Assembly (NCBI GenBank): GCA_012026855.1
Contig: VEOV01000167.1
Coordinates: 1 to 5,843 of the forward strand
Direction: 5' to 3'
DNA: 5,843 nucleotides
DNA from: Geobacter sp.
Lineage (GTDB): Bacteria > Desulfobacterota > Desulfuromonadia > Geobacterales > DSM-12255
Made by a program: the position numbers and the translations under genes. This document shows, piece after piece, positions 1-4,885 of the stretch; the stretch's first letter is position 1, and each line of letters starts with the position of its first letter. Below the pieces are notes generated by a model. The model did not search any database, was not told the origin of the DNA, and saw nothing but the letters and a program-made list of their open reading frames with translations.

Positions 1-119
1 CCCATGATGGTGATGAACTCCCCCGCCTCGATGCTGATATCCACCCCCCGCAGCGCCTCAACAACCTCGTCGCCGCTGATGTACTGTTTCTTCAGATTCT
101 TCGTTTCGATGATCGGCAT
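1..119 (-). CDS. ABC transporter ATP-binding protein, LolD/MacB type (N-terminal fragment)
   Basis: This is the 5' end of the ATPase subunit of an ABC transporter; the rest lies beyond the left edge. The first 39 codons start MPIIETKNLKKQY and reach GEFITIM, the strand just ahead of the Walker A loop, which in this family continues as GPSGSGKST. ALRGVDISIEAGEF is the usual core of the first beta sheet in LolD/MacB-like ATPases. The ATG at 119 is preceded by GGAG eight bases upstream, which supports the start. It follows the FtsX-like permease gene on the same strand, separated by a ~180-bp palindromic element, and very likely energises that permease. The Walker A, signature and Walker B motifs cannot be checked because they are outside the window. 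Confidence 0.88.
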   Translation of the reverse strand, partial: MPIIETKNLKKQYISGDEVVEALRGVDISIEAGEFITIM

Positions 120-150
120 AATCTTTTCTCCAGCAACTTCATGTTGTCCA

Positions 151-333
151 TATGGAGGTTGGGTGGTTTTCTGTGAAGCGGATTGGCTTCAGTTCGTCGT
201 AGTTCTTGGTGAAATTGAGCGCCCGTAGCAGATGCTGTCTGAGCGTAGCGAGTTCATCTGCTACAGCGAGATGAGCCTAGAACTACAGAACGTAAAGCCG
301 TAAAAGCGAACAGAAGGCCACCCAACCTCCATA
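151..333. repeat. Long palindromic intergenic element, copy A
   Basis: A nested inverted repeat fills most of the gap between the permease stop and the ATPase start. The outer arms 151-166 and 318-333 are perfect complements (TATGGAGGTTGGGTGG / CCACCCAACCTCCATA). They extend to 151-174 / 310-333 if two G-U pairs are allowed in RNA read from the plus strand. A middle arm, GTAGTTCT 199-206 / AGAACTAC 279-286, and an inner arm, GTAGCAGATG 225-234 / CATCTGCTAC 255-264, are also perfect and enclose a 20-base loop. The core 199-286 matches the reverse complement of 1560-1647 at 82 of 88 positions. There is no coding sequence and no obvious target-site duplication. It could be a MITE-like mobile element or a structured intercistronic RNA segment. 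Confidence 0.88.
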
Positions 334-338
334 ATCAC

Positions 339-1499
339 CTACAGCGCTCTCAGTGCTTCTGTCGGATCCATCTTCGCCGCCTGGCGGGCCGGATAGATAC
401 TGGCAATGCCGCCAAGCAGCAGGGCCAGCAGCAGGGCGGCCGCTCCTGTCCAGGCATCGGTCACCAGATGGGCGCTTTTACTCTCAGCCATGAAGGGGAG
501 CACGATCCTGGCCGCCAGCAGGCCGCTGCCATAGCCGAGCAGGCCGGCAATAAAACTGACCAGCGCCGCTTCCGTCAGGATGATTTTCATGATGTGGCTC
601 TTTCTGAAGCCGATGGCCCGGAAAACGCCAATCTCGCTCTTCCGCTCGGCCACGCTCCCCATCATGGTGACCAGCACGATGAGCGACCCGATAAAGAGCA
701 CCACCGCGGCAATTCCCATGGAGAAGCGCTTGAACTGGTCCAGGGTCTTCAGTCTGCCGGCCACCACCTGCTGGATGGCCGAGACTTTGGCATCGGGCAG
801 TTTCTCGGCGATCTGGGTGACCATGTCACCGATGGGGCAGCCGGAGCAGAGCGCGGCCACTTCGGCAATGGTGATCTTGCCCTCCTTGCCGAGCAGCTTC
901 TGGGCCCGTGGCAGGGCCGCAAAAATCAGGGCGTCATCCTGGGAACCGGTCTGTTCAAGAATGCCGCTGACTTTGAAGGTCTCACCCTTGAGTGTGAGCG
1001 TGCTGCCTGACTCCAGATCCAGAACCTTGGCTGCTTCGCTGCCGGCCAGAATCTCGTCGTCCTTCTCGGGAGCGGAGCCGAACACTTTCCACCATTGCTT
1101 CATCTTCAGCTCGCTGGGGAAATCGACCCCGGCCAGGAGCAGTTCGTGACTGCCGCCCTTGATGCCCCCCAGCACTTTCGGGGAGCTGGCCGAGATGTTT
1201 TTGTGGTTTTCGATGGTCTTGATCTTGGCCAGGTCTTTTTCCAGGATCTCCCGCTGATCGAAGGAGACGCCGCCGAGGCTGATGCCACCATAGTTCATGG
1301 AGAGGCCGTTGCTGCTCGGGGTGATGAGGATGTTGGCGCCGAATTCCTCCATCTTCCGCTCGATATCACCGGACATGGAGCGGGTCAGGGTGACCAGGGT
1401 GACGATGGTGGCGATGCCGACGGTAAGGCCAATGGTGAGAAAGGCCATTTTGGCTTTGCGGCGTCTCAGGTTGTTAAGGGCGATGCTTTGCAGGTTCAT
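339..1499 (-). CDS. FtsX-like ABC transporter permease (MacB family)
   Basis: This is an inner-membrane permease subunit of a type VII (MacB/LolCE/FtsX-like) ABC transporter, 386 residues long, close to the usual ~400. The layout is typical: a short cytoplasmic N-terminus (NLRRRKAK), a first membrane helix at about 17-39, a large extracytoplasmic MacB-type domain at about 40-258, then three helices near 262-284, 304-333 and 350-370. The conserved cytoplasmic stretch ERKSEIGVFRAIGFRKSHI (285-303) and the C-terminal YPARQAAKMDPTEAL are the FtsX signature. The periplasmic domain carries CSGCP at 218-222, an unusual thiol pair. The ATG at 1499 has AGAGG seven bases upstream. The gene sits between a DUF2318 gene and its likely ATPase and is flanked on both sides by inverted copies of the same palindromic element. 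The transported substrate is unknown; relatives of this arrangement accompany iron-uptake loci. Confidence 0.93.
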   Translation of the reverse strand: MNLQSIALNNLRRRKAKMAFLTIGLTVGIATIVTLVTLTRSMSGDIERKMEEFGANILITPSSNGLSMNYGGISLGGVSFDQREILEKDLAKIKTIENHKNISASSPKVLGGIKGGSHELLLAGVDFPSELKMKQWWKVFGSAPEKDDEILAGSEAAKVLDLESGSTLTLKGETFKVSGILEQTGSQDDALIFAALPRAQKLLGKEGKITIAEVAALCSGCPIGDMVTQIAEKLPDAKVSAIQQVVAGRLKTLDQFKRFSMGIAAVVLFIGSLIVLVTMMGSVAERKSEIGVFRAIGFRKSHIMKIILTEAALVSFIAGLLGYGSGLLAARIVLPFMAESKSAHLVTDAWTGAAALLLALLLGGIASIYPARQAAKMDPTEALRAL

Positions 1500-1513
1500 G
1501 AATTTGCCTCTAA

Positions 1514-1695
1514 AATGGAGCTCTGAACTCTTACTGATCGCTCCAAATGGCTGAATTCTGTAGTTCTAGACTCATCTCACTGTAGCAGATGAACTCGCTG
1601 CGCTCAGACAGCATCTGCTACGGCCGTTCAATTTCGCCAAGAACTACTACGAATTGCAGCCAAGTCGCTCTTCAGCAAGAGTTCAAATCTCCATA
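1514..1695. repeat. Long palindromic intergenic element, copy B (inverted relative to copy A)
   Basis: This element fills the gap between the DUF2318 stop and the permease start. Its arms are ATGGAG 1515-1520 / CTCCAT 1689-1694, TGAACTCTT 1524-1532 / AAGAGTTCA 1677-1685, GTAGTTCT 1560-1567 / AGAACTAC 1640-1647, and GTAGCAGATG 1582-1591 / CATCTGCTAC 1612-1621 around a 20-base loop. Read as reverse complement, the 88-bp core 1560-1647 matches copy A with six substitutions. The flanks also align patchily (shared TATGGAG end, AGCG, TGGCT, TTCGT blocks), but about 13 bases next to each end differ between copies. It begins 17 bases after the DUF2318 stop and ends just before the Shine-Dalgarno site of the permease gene. 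Confidence 0.88.
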
Positions 1696-1711
1696 GCTTG
1701 CTGGTTCCGGA

Positions 1712-2173
1712 TCAGAAAAACTTCGCGCCACCCTTGAGGTCGGCTACTGAAATGACCACATTGCCGCCAGTCTGCTTGTTGGGCAGGTAACCGGGGTTGC
1801 AACCGCCGGTGGCATTGGGGCCGATGCGGTTGATGACGAACTTCTGGTTGCAGTTTTTGCAGTTCATCTTGTCACCCTGCTGTTCATACCCCTTTTTGTC
1901 CCGGTAACAGGAGTCGCAGGCGTCAAAGGCGCTCTTGATGCTGCCGTCAGACGCTTTGACCACGAAGAAGGCGATCTCCTTGCCATTGTCTTCAAACTTG
2001 TAAAAATGGGCCTTGCCATTGGCAACCTTGGCGGCCGGAATGACGACTTCACCGTTGGCGGCTTTGACTTTTTCGTACTTCCCCAGGGAGAAGGCCGCTG
2101 CCCCGGCAACTGCCATGAAAATGAATGCTGCTGTCAAAACGGCGGTAAACTTACGGGAAATCCTGCTTTTCAT
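1712..2173 (-). CDS. DUF2318 (FtrD-like) Fe-S-containing exported protein
   Basis: This 153-residue protein has a basic N-terminus (MKSRISRK), a hydrophobic segment at about 10-28 ending in AGAAA (a possible signal-peptidase site or an uncleaved anchor), and a C-terminal DUF2318 domain. The domain shows C86-x2-C89, then KKGYEQQGDKMNC with C105-x2-C108, and C125 in GGCNPGYLP. This is the typical DUF2318 pattern, proposed to bind an Fe-S or other metal centre. Family members (FtrD in FTR1-type ferrous-iron systems, and DUF2318 proteins beside ABC permeases) work outside the cytoplasmic membrane, probably in electron transfer or metal handling. The ATG at 2173 has AGGAG upstream, and only 15 bases separate it from the stop of the preceding small cysteine-rich gene, so the two are translationally close. 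The assignment to the family is strong; its exact role here is inferred. Confidence 0.9.
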   Translation of the reverse strand: MKSRISRKFTAVLTAAFIFMAVAGAAAFSLGKYEKVKAANGEVVIPAAKVANGKAHFYKFEDNGKEIAFFVVKASDGSIKSAFDACDSCYRDKKGYEQQGDKMNCKNCNQKFVINRIGPNATGGCNPGYLPNKQTGGNVVISVADLKGGAKFF

Positions 2174-2188
2174 AAAATCTCCTTTTTC

Positions 2189-2359
2189 CTATTTGTTGTT
2201 GCAACAGGCCGGTTTGCTGCCGCAGCAGCTTTTGGTAGTGGTATTGCCGGCTGACAGGCTCTTTGTCGTGGTGTCAAGTTTCACATAGAGCGCCATGACC
2301 GCCAGTAACGAGAGCGAAGTCAGGATCAGCAGCAGGGTGACGACTTTTTTTGATTGCAT
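2189..2359 (-). CDS. Small membrane-anchored cysteine-rich protein
   Basis: This is a 56-residue protein that I do not recognise as a named family. It has a short basic start (MQSKK), one long hydrophobic helix at about 6-27, a Thr/Ser/Lys-rich linker and a C-terminal tail CCGSKPACC at 45-53 followed by NNK. The helix probably anchors it in the cytoplasmic membrane with the cysteine tail outside; there is no lipobox. Two vicinal cysteine pairs suggest metal or thiol chemistry. I chose the ATG at 2359 because AGGAGGT lies five bases upstream, one of the best ribosome sites in the window. A longer reading from 2425 adds a stretch with no such site. It is the first gene of the operon, 15 bases ahead of the DUF2318 gene. 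Confidence 0.8.
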   Translation of the reverse strand: MQSKKVVTLLLILTSLSLLAVMALYVKLDTTTKSLSAGNTTTKSCCGSKPACCNNK

Positions 2360-2386
2360 GGGTGACCTCCTGATAAACCCAGATAT

Positions 2387-2403
2387 TTCAATTCCCATGC
2401 CAA
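2387..2403 (-). promoter_or_regulatory. Possible sigma54-type promoter of the cysteine-rich operon
   Basis: On the minus strand TTGGCATGGGAATTGAA lies 28 bases upstream of the ATG at 2359. It has the TGGCA and TTG blocks of the -24/-12 consensus at correct spacing, but GA replaces the nearly invariant GC at -12. A start site here would leave a short leader with the strong Shine-Dalgarno site. The TTGGCA could equally serve as a sigma70 -35 box, though no good -10 follows. Weak prediction. Confidence 0.25.
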
Positions 2404-2481
2404 GGGGTGCTGTCTTAGGTAACACCTTGTAATTGCGTAACTATTGCGGTTTGCCTGTGGCCGGCTGCAGCAGCTGGCGGG

Positions 2482-2510
2482 GAATATTCTGAGGCAGGTG
2501 ATGAATATTC
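2482..2510. promoter_or_regulatory. Twin palindromic GAATATTC sites, possible operator
   Basis: The 8-bp palindrome GAATATTC occurs at 2482-2489 and again at 2503-2510. The two are 21 bp apart centre to centre, about two helical turns. The second ends seven bases before the -35 box of the larE-like gene, a good place for an activator or repressor that binds as paired dimers. The palindromes are short, so chance remains possible. The regulator is not known. Confidence 0.4.
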
Positions 2511-2517
2511 TACATTG

Positions 2518-2546
2518 TTGACTGTCGCGGTAATAAATTCTATGCT
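2518..2546 (+). promoter_or_regulatory. Sigma70-type promoter of the larE-like gene
   Basis: TTGACT (2518-2523) and TATGCT (2541-2546) are separated by exactly 17 bases. The -35 box matches the consensus at five of six positions and the -10 box at four of six. Transcription would begin near 2553, leaving a leader of about 27 bases before the ATG at 2580. Confidence 0.55.
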
Positions 2547-2579
2547 CGCAGTAATCATATTGTGCAAGAGGTCGGTGGC

Positions 2580-3380
2580 ATGAACAGTAAACTGGAAAAA
2601 CTGCAGGATATTTTGAGAGGCTACGGCTCGGTGCTGGTGGCTTTTTCCGGCGGAGTGGATTCGACCCTGCTGCTCAAGGTGGCCCATGATCTCCTGGGTG
2701 AGCAGGTTGCCGCCTTTACCGAGGCATCGCCGCTGCACCAGGGCTGGGAGGTGGCTGAGGCCCGGGCGCTGGCGGCAGAGCTCGGAGTCAGGCATTTCGT
2801 GGTTGAATCCGATGAGATTGCTTCGGCCGAGTTTGCGGCCAATCCCCCGGATCGTTGCTATATCTGCAAGACCGCCGTGTTTACCGCAGCGTTGCAGCTG
2901 GCCGCCCAGCATGGGCTGAGCTGTGTGGCGGACGGGAGTAATGTCGATGATCTGGGCGAGTACCGGCCGGGGCGGAAGGCCCTGGAAGAGCTGCAGATCA
3001 AGAGTCCGCTGCTGGAGGCCGGCTTTACCAAGGCAGAGATCCGTGAGCTTAGCCGGGAGCTTGGCCTGAGTACCTGGAACCGCCAGTCGTTTGCCTGCCT
3101 TGCCAGCCGCTTCCCATACGGCACGGAGATCACCGCTGCGCGGCTGCGCCAGGTGGAGAAGTGCGAAACATTTTTGAAGGATGAAGGTTTCACGGTTTTC
3201 CGGGTCCGCTACCATGGGGATATTGCCAGAATCGAGGTGGCGCCGGCTGATTTCCAGCGGTTGACGACGGCTCCGCTGCGGGAAAAACTCTGCAGTTTTT
3301 TCCGGGAGTGCGGTTTCAGTTATGTGACGCTTGATCTGGAGGGTTTCAGAAGCGGCAGCATGGACGAAGTGCTCAGCTGA
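2580..3380 (+). CDS. larE: LarE-like ATP-dependent sulfur transferase (PP-loop protein)
   Basis: This is a 266-residue protein of the LarE/PP-loop family. LarE adenylates the pyridinium carboxylate precursor of the nickel-pincer cofactor of lactate racemase and inserts sulfur to give the thiocarboxylate. The ATP loop SGGVDST is at 23-29, the family block DGSNVDDLGEYRPGRKAL starts at 118, and ACLASRFPYGTEIT begins at 172, where C173 corresponds to the sulfur-donating cysteine. RCYICK gives a further CxxC at 93-96. I chose the ATG at 2580 because GAGGT lies seven bases upstream and the predicted transcript begins near 2553. A GTG at 2562 would add six residues but has no ribosome site. No larB, larC or racemase gene is visible nearby, so the substrate may differ. 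It ends in front of a palindromic element and a shared terminator. Confidence 0.9.
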   Translation: MNSKLEKLQDILRGYGSVLVAFSGGVDSTLLLKVAHDLLGEQVAAFTEASPLHQGWEVAEARALAAELGVRHFVVESDEIASAEFAANPPDRCYICKTAVFTAALQLAAQHGLSCVADGSNVDDLGEYRPGRKALEELQIKSPLLEAGFTKAEIRELSRELGLSTWNRQSFACLASRFPYGTEITAARLRQVEKCETFLKDEGFTVFRVRYHGDIARIEVAPADFQRLTTAPLREKLCSFFRECGFSYVTLDLEGFRSGSMDEVLS

Positions 3381-3402
3381 TCCGCTTTTGCCTTGGTGAG
3401 CG

Positions 3403-3569
3403 CTGGAGCAGTGCCAGGGGAAACCGTCTCTCACTGCAACGCCTCTGCTGCTTGCCTTTTGAGGCTCCCCTGACAGATAGCCGCTGCCGTTAGCAAGAGG
3501 ATTACAGGGAATCCGGCGACGGGCCCCGGCTGTTTTCGTTCGATACGGCTTCCCCTGGCACTGCTTCAG
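3403..3569. repeat. Inverted-repeat element with 25-bp arms
   Basis: The arms 3403-3427 and 3545-3569 are complementary at 23 of 25 positions; the right arm contains CTTCCCCTGGCACTGCTTC. They enclose 117 bases with some local pairing, for example GCCTC and GAGGC near 3440-3465. It starts 22 bases after the larE-like stop and ends just before the terminator. It shares no evident sequence with the elements at 151-333 and 1514-1695. It may be a MITE-like element or a structured RNA; no coding region is apparent in it. Confidence 0.75.
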
Positions 3570-3573
3570 CAAT

Positions 3574-3603
3574 AAAAAAAGCCGGCTTGAAGCCGGCTTT
3601 TTT
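3574..3603. terminator. Bidirectional intrinsic terminator
   Basis: A perfect GC-rich hairpin, GCCGGCTT 3581-3588 with AAGCCGGC 3590-3597, is preceded by seven A and followed by six T. It can therefore stop transcription from the larE-like gene on the plus strand and from the convergent slyD-like gene on the minus strand. It lies 20 bases beyond the slyD-like stop. Confidence 0.92.
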
Positions 3604-3623
3604 GTTGCAACTAGATGTAAAAA

Positions 3624-4121
3624 CTACTTGATTTCCAGCAGTTCCAGCTCGAAGGTGAGGTCTTGGCCAGCCAGCGGGTGGTTGGCGTCGAAGGTAATCT
3701 GCTCGTCGGTAATCTCAACCACAGTTACCCCCAGCTCCTCGTCGTCGTCACCGGAGAGGATCAGTTCATCCCCGACCACGGCATCAAACTCCTCAGGCAG
3801 GTCAGAGGCCGGCACGGAGAATACTTTCTCGGCGTCAAACTCACCGAACGCTTCGGCAGCCGGAATGACAACGGTTTTGGTCTCACCGGCGGCCATCCCT
3901 ACAAGGGCTGCTTCCACTGCCGGGAAGAACTCTTCCGAGCCGAGTACCAGCTCCATCGGGCCTGAGTCGTGGCCGCAGCCGCAGTCATCAGTGTCGCATT
4001 CGCCGGTGCTGCACCCTTCGTCGCTGCATTCGCTCTCCAGGGTTGTGTCAAAGATAGTCCCGTCATCCAGTTTGCCTGTGTAGTTGAACAGAACTGAATC
4101 ACCATTTTTTGCTTTTGCCAT
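3624..4121 (-). CDS. slyD: SlyD-like FKBP-type peptidyl-prolyl cis-trans isomerase with cysteine-rich insert
   Basis: This 165-residue cytoplasmic protein folds and isomerises proline bonds in client proteins. The FKBP part is seen in NYTGKLDDGTIFDTT (13-27) and GSEEFFPAVEAALVGMAAGE (61-80). The inserted chaperone flap runs from about AFGEFDAEKVF (91-101) to about 140, and NHPLAGQDLTFELELLEI (148-164) is the SlyD ending. Compared with E. coli SlyD it lacks the long His/Cys metal-binding tail. Instead it has an acidic cysteine-rich insert at 30-52 with C32, C37, C42, C47 and C49 plus H51. That position is between the first FKBP strands, not at the C-terminus. The ATG at 4121 has AGGAG seven bases upstream. 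It diverges from yceH and shares a terminator with the larE-like gene. Prolyl isomerase class is certain; the metal role is inferred. Confidence 0.93.
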   Translation of the reverse strand: MAKAKNGDSVLFNYTGKLDDGTIFDTTLESECSDEGCSTGECDTDDCGCGHDSGPMELVLGSEEFFPAVEAALVGMAAGETKTVVIPAAEAFGEFDAEKVFSVPASDLPEEFDAVVGDELILSGDDDEELGVTVVEITDEQITFDANHPLAGQDLTFELELLEIK

Positions 4122-4143
4122 TTTACTGCTCCTTTATTATTTT
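4115..4143 (+). promoter_or_regulatory. Possible sigma70 promoter for yceH
   Basis: TTGCCA (4115-4120) and TATTTT (4138-4143) are spaced by 17 bases, each matching the consensus at four of six positions. They overlap the first codons of the divergent slyD-like gene. The only intergenic space is 74 bases, so promoters for both genes must be packed here. Weak prediction. Confidence 0.3.
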
Positions 4144-4195
4144 TTGCTTTTTTCCCCGGCCCTTTTTCGCTAAAAGTAGATGCAAGGAGTACTCA

Positions 4196-4849
4196 ATGAA
4201 CCTGCCCATCAACGAAACGGAAACCAGAATTCTCGGCGCCCTTATTGAAAAAGAGCTGACTACACCGGAATATTATCCTCTCACTCTAAACTCTCTTACC
4301 ACTGCTTGCAACCAGAAATCCAACCGTGACCCTGTCATGTCCCTTGAAGAGAGTGACGTTGTCAGGGGGCTTGACCGGCTGAGGATGAAGGGGTTTGCCC
4401 GCCAGTCCGGCGCAGGGGGGAGGGTGCCGAAATATTGCCACTGCCTGGGTGAAACCTTTGCGCCGCCTGAGCTGGCCATCCTGGCCGAGCTGCTGCTGCG
4501 CGGTCCCCAGACCCTTGGCGAGCTGCGCAGCCGCTGCGAGCGGATGACCTCATTTACCGATATTGCCGCGGTGGAGGAGTCATTGCGTGAACTGGAAGGC
4601 TTCGAGCAACAGCTGGTGGTGCTGCTGCCTCGCCAGCCGGGCCAGAAGGAGCAGCGTTATGCCCACCTGCTCTCCGGTGAGCCACAGATCGCGGCCTCTG
4701 AGCGCCACCTGCCGGCTGAGGCGGCCCGGGTCAGGGTGATGGCAGAGGACGAGCGGGTTGCAGCCCTTGAAACAGAGGTGGCCGCCCTGAGAGAGGAAGT
4801 CGCTGCCCTGCGTAGCATGGTAGAGGAGTTCAGGGCGCAGTTCGAGTGA
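4196..4849 (+). CDS. yceH: YceH family protein (DUF480)
   Basis: This is a 217-residue protein of the conserved YceH/DUF480 (UPF0502) family, whose biochemical role is not established. Two winged-helix domains are expected. The first, about 5-85, contains the family hallmarks RILGALIEKELTTPEYYPLT and NSLTTACNQKSNRDPVM. The second, about 88-165, contains LLLRGPQTLGELRSRCERM and EQRYAHLLSG. A coiled coil follows at about 184-215 (EDERVAALETEVAALREEV). All match E. coli YceH block by block. I chose the ATG at 4196 because AAGGAGT lies just upstream and the family starts there; a longer reading from 4109 would add 29 residues unlike the family and cross the slyD start. The winged helices suggest DNA binding, but this is not shown. 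Confidence 0.93.
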   Translation: MNLPINETETRILGALIEKELTTPEYYPLTLNSLTTACNQKSNRDPVMSLEESDVVRGLDRLRMKGFARQSGAGGRVPKYCHCLGETFAPPELAILAELLLRGPQTLGELRSRCERMTSFTDIAAVEESLRELEGFEQQLVVLLPRQPGQKEQRYAHLLSGEPQIAASERHLPAEAARVRVMAEDERVAALETEVAALREEVAALRSMVEEFRAQFE

Positions 4850-4862
4850 TGCGCGGTGCAGC

Positions 4863-4881
4863 AGCCGGGCAGTGCCCGGCT
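4863..4881. terminator. Hairpin between convergent genes, weak terminator
   Basis: AGCCGGGC (4863-4870) and GCCCGGCT (4874-4881) form a perfect 8-bp stem with a 3-base loop, 14 bases after the yceH stop. The bases that follow (CTGGTTATTTGATTTT) are only moderately T-rich, and there is no T tract in the other direction, so it may be an inefficient terminator for yceH. Confidence 0.5.
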
Positions 4882-4885
4882 CTGG

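Noticed and set aside
151..333. Simple rho-independent terminator after the permease gene
   Set aside because: The palindrome is far longer than a terminator hairpin, has no T tract, and a homologous copy lies in the previous gap of the same operon.
468..1526. Several plus-strand open frames opposite the permease gene
   Set aside because: They are antisense to a well-supported FtsX-like permease and show His/Gly/Asp-rich composition typical of shadow frames.
151..1695. Composite transposon carrying the permease gene
   Set aside because: There is no transposase and no visible target duplication, and the permease belongs functionally with its neighbours on both sides.
2562..2579. GTG start for the larE-like gene
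   Set aside because: It lies within about ten bases of the predicted transcription start and has no ribosome site, whereas the ATG at 2580 has one.
3403..3569. 6S RNA or a riboswitch
   Set aside because: Size and hairpin shape are suggestive, but I could not match any conserved motif of 6S RNA, SRP RNA or a known riboswitch, and it lies 3' of both adjacent genes.
2415..3572. A 385-codon open frame on the minus strand across the larE-like gene
   Set aside because: It is antisense to a clear LarE-family protein, has low-complexity, unfamily-like sequence and runs through the inverted-repeat element; GC-rich codon bias on the other strand explains it.
4109..4195. Longer N-terminus for YceH
   Set aside because: The 29 extra residues are Phe/Cys-rich, unlike the family, and overlap the divergent slyD start; the ATG at 4196 has a good ribosome site.
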